NCBI GenBank assembly: GCA_045121595.1
Contig: JBGVGI010000090.1
Span: 1-64,000, forward strand
Origin: Fumia sp045121595
GTDB taxonomy: Bacteria > Bacillota > Clostridia > Oscillospirales > Ruminococcaceae
Direction: 5' to 3'
Length of the DNA: 64,000 nucleotides
Of this stretch, positions 14,008 through 22,078 are shown piece by piece. Each line of letters opens with the position of its first letter. The first letter of the stretch is position 1. Under the pieces are notes generated by a model. It had not been told where the DNA came from and did not search any database. It saw nothing but the letters and a program-made list of their open reading frames with translations. The translations under genes were made by a program, and so were the position numbers.

Positions 14008-14036
14008 ATTATATCAAAAATATCAGTCTTTGTCAA
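14008..14036 (-). promoter_or_regulatory. Consensus promoter of tRNA-Leu(CAG)
   Basis: On the minus strand, perfect TTGACA (14036-14031) and perfect TATAAT (14013-14008) are separated by 17 bases, 12 bases before the tRNA. Confidence 0.9.
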
Positions 14037-14073
14037 GCGTAAACCACCTTTTTATCCATCCAAAAATTCAGTA

Positions 14074-14101
14074 TTGACATTTTTTTATTTTGTAGTATTA
14101 T
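14074..14101 (+). promoter_or_regulatory. Promoter of the SGNH hydrolase gene
   Basis: TTGACA (14074-14079) and TATTAT (14096-14101) with 16 bases between, about 33 bases before the start codon. Confidence 0.7.
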
Positions 14102-14134
14102 TACATTAAGACTTTTTCTTTGGGAGGAAGAATT

Positions 14135-14758
14135 ATGAGAATTTTGTTTCAGGGTGATTCTATTACCGATGTAGGTCGCAGTTATGAAGATGATATCGTA
14201 AGGGGCAGGGGATATCCGCTTTTGGTATCCGCTACTTTAGAGTTTGAAGAACCGCAGAAATACACCTTTTTTAACCGTGGTATCAGTGGCAACAGAATAG
14301 TTGACCTTTATGCGAGGATGAAAAGGGACATCTTATACTTAAAGCCCGACGTTATGAGCATTTTAATCGGAGTTAACGACGAGTGGCACGAGCATTCAGA
14401 ACTTGGTGCAAATGGTGTTGAGCCTGATAAATATTATAAAATTTACTGTATGCTTATTGAGGAAGTAAAAGAAGCTTTGCCCGATATCAAAATTATGATT
14501 ATGGAGCCTTTCTGCCTTCGCGGATACGGAAACGATGCTTACTTTGAAGAATTTCAGAAAGGCGTTAGAGAACGTGCCGAAAAAGCTAAAATGGTAGCAG
14601 AAAAATATGGTCTTACCTTTATTCCGTTACAGGAAAAGTTTGATGAGGCTGTAAAGCTTGCTCCTAACGACTACTGGCTTCAGGATGGTGTTCATCCAAT
14701 GCCCGCAGGTCACGAACTTATCAAAAGAGAATGGCTTAAAGCCTTTAAAACATTGTAA
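14135..14758 (+). CDS. SGNH/GDSL-family esterase
   Basis: A 207-residue SGNH hydrolase, likely removing acetyl or other acyl groups from carbohydrates. Block I is FQGDSITD (Ser near 9), block II holds the NRGISGN glycine and asparagine, block III is GVNDEWHE, and block V DGVHPMPAGHE carries the catalytic Asp and His. No signal peptide, so it is intracellular. GGGAGGAAG before the ATG at 14135 fixes the start over an in-frame TTG. It has its own promoter and terminator. Its closeness to the rhamnosidase island fits de-esterification of plant-derived glycosides, but this is inference. Confidence 0.88.
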   Translation: MRILFQGDSITDVGRSYEDDIVRGRGYPLLVSATLEFEEPQKYTFFNRGISGNRIVDLYARMKRDILYLKPDVMSILIGVNDEWHEHSELGANGVEPDKYYKIYCMLIEEVKEALPDIKIMIMEPFCLRGYGNDAYFEEFQKGVRERAEKAKMVAEKYGLTFIPLQEKFDEAVKLAPNDYWLQDGVHPMPAGHELIKREWLKAFKTL

Positions 14759-14774
14759 AATCAAACAACTATTT

Positions 14775-14813
14775 GGGGAGACTCTTTGTAAAGAAGAGTC
14801 TCCCTATTTTTTT
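14775..14813 (+). terminator. Terminator of the SGNH hydrolase gene
   Basis: An 11-bp stem GGGAGACTCTT/AAGAGTCTCCC followed by TATTTTTTT. Confidence 0.88.
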
Positions 14814-14849
14814 AATAAGAAATTTGAAATAATATCTATTCAATAACTA

Positions 14850-15056
14850 TTGGTGATATTGTGAGACCTGCCTCACAGTGATATTTTGCCTAACGGCAAA
14901 GTGATATTAAAACCTTAGGTTTTAGTTATATTATATTCGTTTCAAAACTCGCGATGCGAATAATACTTGGGCGTAGCCCAAATATAGTTGCGTAGCAATA
15001 TAACTCGTCGTAAGACGAATATAACTGAGGCACACTCCTTTATGGAGTGTGCCTCT
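14850..15056. repeat. Array of short, different hairpins separated by ATAT-rich linkers
   Basis: At least seven small palindromes follow each other: TGTGAG/CTCACA, TTTGCC/GGCAAA, AAAACC/GGTTTT, TCGC/GCGA, TTGGGC/GCCCAA, TTGC/GCAA and TCGTC/GACGA, joined by GTGATATT or ATATAACT linkers. Several have the loop GTA or GTAA. The array ends with a 12-bp perfect stem GAGGCACACTCC/GGAGTGTGCCTC (15027-15055). The stems differ in sequence while linkers and loops are similar. There is no coding potential; it lies between the SGNH hydrolase terminator and the secA stop codon. Confidence 0.7.
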
Positions 15057-15073
15057 ACGATGGGGATTTTTCT

Positions 15074-17827
15074 TTAGTCATTTGTTTCTTCGCCTGAGCC
15101 ACAGCATTTTTTGTATTTCTTACCGCTACCGCAGGGGCAGGGGTCGTTTCTGCCGATTTTCTTGACTCTCACGGGTTCTTTTTTAATGGATTTATCGCTT
15201 TCACCGTGGATAGCAATTGTAGGTTTAGCAACCTGTTCGCGTTTTACGTCCTCTTCGGAACGAGGTCTAATGGTGAGCAACATTCTTACTGTATCCTCGC
15301 GGATAGAAGCTACCATTTCGTCGAACATATCAAAGCCTTCCATACGATACTCAACAACGGGGTCATGCTGACCATAAGAACGAAGGTAGATACCTTTTTT
15401 GAGTTCGTCCATATTGTCGATGTGATCCATCCAGTAACGGTCAACGTTCTTAAGAAGGATAACACGTTCAACCTCACGCATCATTTCGACGCCGAATTCT
15501 GCTTCTTTCTCCTCATAAAGCTTAAAGGCTTTATCAGTAAGGTCTGCGATAATATCGTCTTTTTGTGCGTCGGCAAGTTCGTTAACGTCTTTGAAAACCA
15601 AATCGTCTTCGGTTGTCAAGAAGCCCATAAAGTGGTTTCTGAGTCCTTCAATATTCCAGTTATCGTGGATTTCATTGTTGGGAAGGTAGGTATTAACGGT
15701 TTCGGTAATAGAGTTTTTAACCATATCCATAATGGAAGTGTGGATATCTTCACCGTCAAGCACTTTGGAACGTTCAGCATAGATAATTTCACGCTGTTTG
15801 TTCATAACGTCGTCGAAGTTCAAGACACTCTTACGGATACTGAAGTTTCTGCCTTCTACCTTTTTCTGAGCCGATTCGATAGAGTTTGTAAGCATCTTCA
15901 TTTCAATCGGTTCATTTTCGTCAATGTTAAGGGTTTCCATAAGGTTCTGAATTCTTTCGCCACCGAAAAGACGCATTATATCGTCTTCAAGCGAAAGGAA
16001 GAATTTACTTTCACCCGGGTCACCCTGACGTCCTGCACGTCCACGGAGCTGGTTATCAATACGTCTTGATTCGTGACGTTCTGTACCTAAGATAAAGAGA
16101 CCGCCTGCAGCCTTAACTTCCTCAGCTTCTGCTTTAATCTGCTCTTTATATTTTGCTTCAAGATCCCTGAAAGTTTTACGGGCATTGAGGATTTCTTCGT
16201 TATCGGTTTCACCGTAACCTGTAGCTTCGATAATCATTTCTTCTTCAAAGCCCATTTTCTTCATTTCGTTTTTGGCAAGGAACTCTGCGTTACCGCCGAG
16301 CATAATATCAGTACCACGACCTGCCATATTGGTAGCAATGGTTACGGCACCTTTTTTACCTGCCTGAGCAACGATTTCAGCTTCTTTTTCGTGGTATTTA
16401 GCGTTGAGCACTTCGTGCTTGATACCGTGTTTTTTAAGCATTTTACTTAAAAGTTCGGATTTATCAATGGTAACAGTACCAACGAGTACAGGCTGATTTT
16501 TCTCGTGACATTTGATAATCTGCTCGATTACAGCGTTATATTTTCCGCGTTCGTTTTTGAAAACAACGTCGTTGTCGTCAATACGCTGAACGGGTCTGTT
16601 TGTAGGAATTTCAATAACGTCAAGCTTGTAGATTTCTCTGAATTCATCTTCTTCGGTCATTGCAGTACCTGTCATACCCGAAAGTTTATTATAAATTCTG
16701 AAAAGGTTCTGGAAAGTGATAGTAGCAAGGGTTTTAGACTCTCTTGCAACCTTAACGCCTTCTTTTGCTTCGATAGCCTGATGCAAGCCTTCGTTGTAAC
16801 GTCTGCCTATCATAAGACGGCCTGTAAATTCGTCAACGATGATAACTTCGCCGTCTTTAACAACGTAGTCAACTTCGTTATGCATAATACCGTGAGCTTT
16901 GATAGCCTGATTAATATGGTGGAGAGTAGTCATATTCTCAGGTTCCATAAGGTTTTCAATATTGAAATAAGCTTCCGCTTTCTTAACACCTGAGGGGGTA
17001 AGAGTAGCAGTTTTTGCTTTTTCGTCAACGATATAGTCACCGTCCATATGGTCATTGTCAACCTTATCGTCAAGTTCAATTACCTTATGCATTTTAAGGG
17101 TACGGGCAAACATATCAGCCATCTTATAAAGGTCTGTGGATTTATCACCCTGACCCGAAATGATAAGGGGAGTACGCGCTTCATCGATAAGGATGGAGTC
17201 AACTTCGTCGACAATAGCGAAGTTAAAAGGACGCTGAACGCGGTTTTCTTTATAGATAACCATATTGTCACGGAGATAGTCAAAACCGATTTCGTTATTT
17301 GTACCGTAGGTGATGTCGCAGTTATAAGCTTTCTGTCTGTCTTCAGGTTTAATATCGTGAATAATAAGACCAACAGTAAGACCTAAGTATTTATAAACCT
17401 TACCCATCCATTCGGAGTCACGTTTTGCAAGGTAATCGTTGACGGTAACGATGTGAACACCTTTGCCTGTCAATGCATTAAGATAAGCAGGGAGGGTGGA
17501 AACCAAAGTTTTACCTTCACCTGTTCTCATTTCTGCAATACGACCCTGATGCAATACGATACCACCGATAATCTGAACGGGGAAGTGACGCATATTTAAA
17601 ACCCTTGCAGCTGCCTCACGGCAGGTTGCAAAAGCATCGGGAAGAATATCGTCTAAAGTTTCACCGTTAGCAAGACGGTCTTTCAGTTTCTGAGTCATAG
17701 AGCGAAGTTCTTCTTCACTCATAGCTTTATATTTATCCTCTAAAGCTAAAACTGCATCTTTTATAGGTTCAATGCGTTTTAATTCGCGTTTTGAATATGA
17801 ACCGAACATAGCTTTAATAAGTCCCAA
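15074..17827 (-). CDS. secA: Preprotein translocase ATPase SecA
   Basis: A 917-residue SecA, the motor that drives unfolded preproteins through SecYEG. The Walker A segment MRTGEGKTL is at about 100-108, the DEAD-box equivalent is DEVDSILIDEARTPL (about 208-222), and helicase motif VI lies in QLRGRAGRQGDPG. The C-terminus carries the zinc SEC-C motif CPCGSGKKYKKCC, which binds SecB or lipids in other species. Translation starts at TTG, with AAAGGA 10 bases upstream. The long middle and the length agree with a housekeeping SecA1 rather than the shorter accessory SecA2. Confidence 0.97.
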   Translation of the reverse strand: MGLIKAMFGSYSKRELKRIEPIKDAVLALEDKYKAMSEEELRSMTQKLKDRLANGETLDDILPDAFATCREAAARVLNMRHFPVQIIGGIVLHQGRIAEMRTGEGKTLVSTLPAYLNALTGKGVHIVTVNDYLAKRDSEWMGKVYKYLGLTVGLIIHDIKPEDRQKAYNCDITYGTNNEIGFDYLRDNMVIYKENRVQRPFNFAIVDEVDSILIDEARTPLIISGQGDKSTDLYKMADMFARTLKMHKVIELDDKVDNDHMDGDYIVDEKAKTATLTPSGVKKAEAYFNIENLMEPENMTTLHHINQAIKAHGIMHNEVDYVVKDGEVIIVDEFTGRLMIGRRYNEGLHQAIEAKEGVKVARESKTLATITFQNLFRIYNKLSGMTGTAMTEEDEFREIYKLDVIEIPTNRPVQRIDDNDVVFKNERGKYNAVIEQIIKCHEKNQPVLVGTVTIDKSELLSKMLKKHGIKHEVLNAKYHEKEAEIVAQAGKKGAVTIATNMAGRGTDIMLGGNAEFLAKNEMKKMGFEEEMIIEATGYGETDNEEILNARKTFRDLEAKYKEQIKAEAEEVKAAGGLFILGTERHESRRIDNQLRGRAGRQGDPGESKFFLSLEDDIMRLFGGERIQNLMETLNIDENEPIEMKMLTNSIESAQKKVEGRNFSIRKSVLNFDDVMNKQREIIYAERSKVLDGEDIHTSIMDMVKNSITETVNTYLPNNEIHDNWNIEGLRNHFMGFLTTEDDLVFKDVNELADAQKDDIIADLTDKAFKLYEEKEAEFGVEMMREVERVILLKNVDRYWMDHIDNMDELKKGIYLRSYGQHDPVVEYRMEGFDMFDEMVASIREDTVRMLLTIRPRSEEDVKREQVAKPTIAIHGESDKSIKKEPVRVKKIGRNDPCPCGSGKKYKKCCGSGEETND

Positions 17828-17867
17828 ATATATTCATTCCTTTCAGGTATTTTAATCATACTAAATA

Positions 17868-17896
17868 ATTATACCTTATTTTAAATGTTATATCAA
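17868..17896 (-). promoter_or_regulatory. Promoter of secA
   Basis: On the minus strand TTGATA (17896-17891) and perfect TATAAT (17873-17868) with 17 bases between, about 40 bases before the start codon. Confidence 0.75.
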
Positions 17897-17915
17897 TAGC
17901 TAAATTATGAATATT

Positions 17916-18704
17916 TTATTCTTTGAGAAGTAATTTTGCATTTTTGTAAAAAATAAGCTCTTTTTCTTTGTCTGATAAGGGGAGAGAGTTTAAAAATTCA
18001 AAGGTCTCTTTGGGTGAACCCCAGGGACAGTCACTGCCAAAAAGTATTTTATCTGCACCGTGTTTTTTAATTATCTCAGTTGCTTCTTCTCTACTGAGAA
18101 AATAAGGTGCAAGGGAAGTATCAAAGTAAATATCGGTGTCGAGAAGATATTTAACAACGTCTTTTTGCATAAAGTATCCGCCCATATGAGCAAGAATCAT
18201 CTTAAGTTTTGGGAATTCTTTGTGAATTTTTAGAGCTTTCTCGGGAGTTACTCTTGTTTTATCTGGGGAAACCGGGTCAAATCCCGCATGAAAAATACAA
18301 AAAATATCATTCTGGATGGCAAGATTATATATTGTTTTAAGGGCATCACAGTCCATCTCAACGTTCTGATAATCGGGATGAATTTTAAGTCCTTTGATAT
18401 TTTCGTTTTTTAAACGCCAAAATTCTGATTCGATATCGGGAGAATCGGCATGGATACTGCCAAGAGAATACGAAAAATCATTGTTTAAAGAAATCGCAAA
18501 GTTGTTTACGTTTGTTTGTTGTTTTGCAGAAGTTGCAATATTTAAAACCACAAATTTATAAGCGTTACTTTCTTTCATAACTTCACAGGTGTTTTTGTAA
18601 GTGCCGTCCGTAAGCGCTTTTGTGTTACAGATAGCTTCAAGATGGGGAATGGCATTTACTGCTAACTTATCAGGAAAACAGTGGGTGTGAAAATCAATAA
18701 GCAT
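17916..18704 (-). CDS. Metal-dependent amidohydrolase (TIM-barrel, Amidohydro_2 type)
   Basis: A 262-residue TIM-barrel hydrolase. The N-terminal DFHTHCF holds the HxH metal pair, KIHPDYQ and HAGF and AHMGG supply the middle ligands, and FGSDCPWGSP contains the catalytic aspartate. This pattern fits the Amidohydro_2/ACMS decarboxylase-like group; the substrate cannot be predicted. It lies between secA and upp on the same strand, with intergenic gaps long enough for separate transcription. It has no signal peptide. Confidence 0.8.
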   Translation of the reverse strand: MLIDFHTHCFPDKLAVNAIPHLEAICNTKALTDGTYKNTCEVMKESNAYKFVVLNIATSAKQQTNVNNFAISLNNDFSYSLGSIHADSPDIESEFWRLKNENIKGLKIHPDYQNVEMDCDALKTIYNLAIQNDIFCIFHAGFDPVSPDKTRVTPEKALKIHKEFPKLKMILAHMGGYFMQKDVVKYLLDTDIYFDTSLAPYFLSREEATEIIKKHGADKILFGSDCPWGSPKETFEFLNSLPLSDKEKELIFYKNAKLLLKE

Positions 18705-18720
18705 AGAATTTGTCCTTTTT

Positions 18721-18757
18721 TAAAATCTTAAGGAGTCCGCTTTGAACGGACTCCTTA
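18721..18757 (-). terminator. Terminator of upp
   Basis: A 10-bp perfect stem AAGGAGTCCG/CGGACTCCTT with a 7-base loop, after the upp stop codon on the minus strand; the following T-run is short and interrupted. Confidence 0.75.
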
Positions 18758-18764
18758 TAAAAAC

Positions 18765-19394
18765 TTATTTTGTACCGAAAATACGGTCGCCTGCATCACC
18801 AAGACCAGGAACGATATATTTGTGGTCGTTTAATTTTTCATCAAGACTTGCACAGTAAACCTGAACGTCGGGATGAGCTTCTGTCAAAGCTTTAAGACCT
18901 TCTGGAGCAGCGATAATGCAGAGGAATTTAATGTTTTTAACGCCTTTATTTTTAAGCATTGTAATAGCGTCAACAGCACTTCCGCCTGTAGCAAGCATCG
19001 GGTCTAATACGTAAACTTCACGGCTTGTGATATCGGTGGGAAGTTTGCAGTAGTATTCGTGGGGTTCAAAAGTATCGGGGTCACGGTAAAGACCGATATG
19101 ACCAACCTTAGCAGCAGGTACCATATTGAGCATACCTTCAACCATACCAAGACCTGCACGGAGGATGGGAACGAATGCCATTTTAAGACCGCTGATAACC
19201 TTTGTTTTAGCAACTACCAAAGGAGTTTCAATTTCAACTTCCTTCAAGGGGAGGTCGCGTGTTGCTTCGTAGCACATAAGCATAGCAATTTCGGAAACGA
19301 GTTCACGGAATTCTTTACAGCCTGTGTTTTTGTCACGAAGCAAGGAAATTTTGTGCTGAATGAGGGGGTGATCCATAATTACGGGTTTTAACAT
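18765..19394 (-). CDS. upp: Uracil phosphoribosyltransferase
   Basis: A 209-residue pyrimidine-salvage enzyme that makes UMP from uracil and PRPP. The PRPP-binding loop is VLDPMLATGGSAVDAI (about 121-136), and the C-terminal PGLGDAGDRIFGTK, which closes over uracil, is complete. AAAGGA precedes the ATG at 19394 by 11 bases; an in-frame TTG three codons earlier would be too close to this site. It follows rpiB in the same direction, a pairing seen in many Bacillota. Confidence 0.96.
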   Translation of the reverse strand: MLKPVIMDHPLIQHKISLLRDKNTGCKEFRELVSEIAMLMCYEATRDLPLKEVEIETPLVVAKTKVISGLKMAFVPILRAGLGMVEGMLNMVPAAKVGHIGLYRDPDTFEPHEYYCKLPTDITSREVYVLDPMLATGGSAVDAITMLKNKGVKNIKFLCIIAAPEGLKALTEAHPDVQVYCASLDEKLNDHKYIVPGLGDAGDRIFGTK

Positions 19395-19450
19395 TTTAAT
19401 CAAAGTCCTTTCGTCTTTTAATATACAAAGCCCAAAACGGGAATTTATAC

Positions 19451-19885
19451 CTATTCTTCAATTGCGTGGATTTTATCGATTCTTGTCTGGTGTCTGCCAC
19501 CTTCAAAGCCTGTATCAAGGAAAACGTCGATAAGCTCCAGAGCAAGTCCTACGCCGATTACACGGCCACCCATACAAAGGGCGTTGGCGTTATTGTGAAG
19601 TCTTGTGAATTTAACGGAGAAATAGTCGTGACAACAAGCAGCACGAATGCCTTTAACTTTATTTGCAGCCATCGAAATACCGATACCGGTACCACAGAAA
19701 AGCAATGCTTTTTCACATTCACCGCTTACAACTGCTTCACAAGCAACTTTTGCGATATCGGGGTAGTCAACCGATGCTTCGGAATGACAACCGAAATCCT
19801 TATACTCAATATTTCTGCTTTCAAGATGTTTTTTTACGGCCTCTTTTAAAGCAAATCCGCCGTGGTCAGATGCAATTGCGATCAT
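19451..19885 (-). CDS. rpiB: Ribose-5-phosphate isomerase B
   Basis: A 144-residue RpiB/LacAB-family isomerase interconverting ribose 5-phosphate and ribulose 5-phosphate in the pentose phosphate pathway. Visible are SDHGGFALKE at the N-terminus, the anion-hole LFCGTGIGISMAANK (about 63-77) with the catalytic cysteine, the ARG-loop equivalent KGIRAACCHD, and RLHNNANALCMGGRVIG. The gene starts 4 bases after the tsaB stop codon and is probably co-transcribed with tsaE-tsaB. Confidence 0.95.
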   Translation of the reverse strand: MIAIASDHGGFALKEAVKKHLESRNIEYKDFGCHSEASVDYPDIAKVACEAVVSGECEKALLFCGTGIGISMAANKVKGIRAACCHDYFSVKFTRLHNNANALCMGGRVIGVGLALELIDVFLDTGFEGGRHQTRIDKIHAIEE

Positions 19886-19889
19886 AACG

Positions 19890-20597
19890 TTAGTTTCCTT
19901 TCGTATTGTTTTTTAAAAGAAGCTCTCTTTCAGCCTGAGGAAGGCGAAGATATGAGGGCATCAATTCAGAAGCATTTTGTGGTTTTACGCCGTTTGCTAT
20001 CATATTTTCTGCTGCAAGTCCTACACTGACTGCATCCTGATAGCGTAGTTTAACGGGAGCAAGTTTAACTGATAGCTTGTCTTTAAGTGCATTATAGCAA
20101 AGATTTGCACCGTCACCGACAAAGGTAACGTCGGGGTAATTTTTTAAAGTTTCGGTTAAAGTATCAATCGGTAAGGCTTCATCGTCAGTAAGTCTCTCGG
20201 GGAATGAGCCGTTAACCTTAAACGTAGCGGTATAGACCTGAGAGCATCTTGCGTCCATTACGGCACAAACTGTGCCTGAAAGCCCTGAATAGTTGTATGC
20301 AAGGGCTTCTAAAGTAGAAATGCCGATACAGGGTTTCTCAAGGCCCTGAGCCATACCTTTTATTGCTGCTACTGCAATTCTTAATCCGGTAAACGAGCCG
20401 GGACCGTTGCTCACTGCAAAGACGTCAATATCGTCAAGAGAAATCTTTGAAGCTTTAAGTATCGAGTTTACAAGCGGAAGCAGAGTCTGTGAATGGGTAA
20501 GACCTGCACTGATACTTGCGTTGCATAAAATTTCACCGTCTTCAATAACTGCCGCAGTTGCGGTTTTAGCTGAAGTATCAAAAGCGAGTATCTTCAA
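19890..20597 (-). CDS. tsaB: tRNA threonylcarbamoyladenosine biosynthesis protein TsaB
   Basis: A 235-residue TsaB, the partner of TsaD in t6A formation at position 37 of ANN-decoding tRNAs. The ASKHA-fold start ILAFDTSAKTATAAV and the SNGPGSFTGLRIAVAAIKG signature (about 64-82) are typical. It overlaps tsaE by 4 bases (ATGA), so translation is coupled. The usual third neighbour tsaD is not here; only a divergent TsaD-like protein is encoded at 32339. Confidence 0.95.
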   Translation of the reverse strand: MKILAFDTSAKTATAAVIEDGEILCNASISAGLTHSQTLLPLVNSILKASKISLDDIDVFAVSNGPGSFTGLRIAVAAIKGMAQGLEKPCIGISTLEALAYNYSGLSGTVCAVMDARCSQVYTATFKVNGSFPERLTDDEALPIDTLTETLKNYPDVTFVGDGANLCYNALKDKLSVKLAPVKLRYQDAVSVGLAAENMIANGVKPQNASELMPSYLRLPQAERELLLKNNTKGN

Positions 20598-21019
20598 AAT
20601 CTTTCTCCTCCGGTTACTGTGATATTACGTTTTGTTTCGTCTGTTCTTTCGATAGAAACTGAGATAGTTTCTTCTGGTAAGGCAAATTCTATATTTTCAC
20701 TCCACTCAATAGCTAAGATTGCACCCATATCAAGGTAATCAAAAAATCCTGTTGAATAAAGGTCGTCCATAGTCGTTATACGATACATATCGAAATGATA
20801 AAAGGGAATAGTATCGGTATAATCGTTAACAAGTGAAAAAGTTGGACTTGAAACCATAGCGTCGGGGGAAAGATGCTTTGCAAGACCTCTTACAAATGCA
20901 GTTTTACCCGCACCAAGTCCGCCTTTGAAAGCAATAACGTCACCCGGATGAAGTTTTTTAGCTAAATTAAAAGCAAATTCTTCGGTGTCATTTACCGATT
21001 CAGAAATATAGTTTATCAT
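20594..21019 (-). CDS. tsaE: tRNA threonylcarbamoyladenosine biosynthesis ATPase TsaE
   Basis: A 141-residue P-loop ATPase that resets the TsaBD complex in t6A synthesis. The Walker A is GGLGAGKTAFVRGL (about 34-47), followed by SSPTFSLVNDY and the FYHFDMYRI segment with the aspartate of Walker B. I place the start at 21019 (GGA seven bases upstream) rather than four codons earlier, where no site is visible. It overlaps tsaB. Confidence 0.93.
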   Translation of the reverse strand: MINYISESVNDTEEFAFNLAKKLHPGDVIAFKGGLGAGKTAFVRGLAKHLSPDAMVSSPTFSLVNDYTDTIPFYHFDMYRITTMDDLYSTGFFDYLDMGAILAIEWSENIEFALPEETISVSIERTDETKRNITVTGGERF

Positions 21020-21052
21020 AAAAATTTCCATTCTTTACATTTTCTATTATAT

Positions 21053-21081
21053 ATTATATTATAATATTTTAATGTTTTCAA
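21053..21081 (-). promoter_or_regulatory. Promoter of the tsaE-tsaB-rpiB unit
   Basis: On the minus strand TTGAAA (21081-21076) and perfect TATAAT (21058-21053) separated by 17 bases, about 34 bases upstream of tsaE. Confidence 0.65.
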
Positions 21082-21094
21082 GTGTGATTTTTTA

Positions 21095-21123
21095 TTGACA
21101 TACATTTTTTTTCATAGTAAACT
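21095..21123 (+). promoter_or_regulatory. Promoter of cysK
   Basis: A perfect TTGACA (21095-21100) with a weaker TAAACT (21118-21123) at 17-base spacing, about 21 bases before the start codon. Confidence 0.55.
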
Positions 21124-21144
21124 GTAAAAGAAAGGGTGAACAGT

Positions 21145-22068
21145 ATGAAAATTTATGATTCTGTTACAGAGCTTATCGGAAAAACACCTCTTTTAAGATT
21201 AAACCGTCTTAAAGAAAAAATCGGTTTTAAATCCGAAATTTTAGCAAAACTTGAATATTTTAATCCTCTCGGCTCAGTGAAGGACAGAGCAGCACTTTTT
21301 ATGATAAAGGATGCAGAAGAAAAAGGATTACTCCGTGAAAACGGAACGATTATCGAGCCTACAAGTGGTAACACGGGTCTTGGACTCGCATACATTGCCG
21401 CTTCAAGAGGTTATAAAATGATACTCACAATGCCTGATACAATGAGCGTTGAGAGAATAAAACTTGCCAAAGCACTCGGTGCCGAGGTAATTTTAACTGA
21501 CGGTGCACTTGGTATGACGGGTGCAATAAAAAAGGCAGAAGAACTCAAAAATAAGATAGACGGTGCTATCATCCCTCAGCAGTTTGAAAACCCTGCAAAC
21601 CCCGAGTCTCACAGACAGACAACAGCTCAGGAGCTTTTGGAAGATACCGATAACGATATCGATATCTTCGTTGCAGGTGTTGGTACGGGCGGTACTTTAA
21701 CGGGTATCGGTGAGGTACTGAAAGAGAAATTACCAAACGTTAAGATTGTTGCAGTTGAGCCCGAAGGCTCTGCAGTTATTTCAGGAAAAGATGCAGGTAA
21801 ACACGGACTTCAGGGGATAGGTGCAGGATTTATTCCAAAAAATCTTAACAAAGATATAATTGATGAAGTTATCACAGTAAGAGAAGAAGATGCATATTCT
21901 GTTTCGAGAGAAATTGCAAGGACTGAAGGCGTTTTAGTCGGTATATCGTCGGGGGCGGCACTTTTTGCCGCAGTAAAACTTGCTTTACGACCCGAAAACA
22001 AAGATAAAAAGATAGTGGTTTTATTGCCCGATACGGGAGAAAGATATCTCTCTACGGATTTATTTTAG
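21145..22068 (+). CDS. cysK: Cysteine synthase (O-acetylserine sulfhydrylase)
   Basis: A 307-residue PLP enzyme making cysteine from O-acetylserine and sulfide. The PLP lysine is in FNPLGSVKDRAA (about residue 43), the substrate-binding loop is PTSGNTGLGLAYIA, and the phosphate-binding glycine loop is GVGTGGTLTGIG (about 177). The C-terminal GISSGAALFAA contains the serine that hydrogen-bonds the PLP ring nitrogen. The ATG at 21145 has AAAGG nine bases upstream and is preferred to an in-frame GTG. nadA follows 10 bases later. Confidence 0.95.
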   Translation: MKIYDSVTELIGKTPLLRLNRLKEKIGFKSEILAKLEYFNPLGSVKDRAALFMIKDAEEKGLLRENGTIIEPTSGNTGLGLAYIAASRGYKMILTMPDTMSVERIKLAKALGAEVILTDGALGMTGAIKKAEELKNKIDGAIIPQQFENPANPESHRQTTAQELLEDTDNDIDIFVAGVGTGGTLTGIGEVLKEKLPNVKIVAVEPEGSAVISGKDAGKHGLQGIGAGFIPKNLNKDIIDEVITVREEDAYSVSREIARTEGVLVGISSGAALFAAVKLALRPENKDKKIVVLLPDTGERYLSTDLF

Positions 22069-22078
22069 GAGTAACAAA

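Noticed and set aside
14850..15056. A CRISPR array
   Set aside because: There is no constant repeat of 23-47 bases; stems vary while linkers are short, and no cas genes are present.
15206..17386. Plus-strand frames of up to 287 codons
   Set aside because: They are opposite secA and have no start signals; composition follows the antisense of secA codons.
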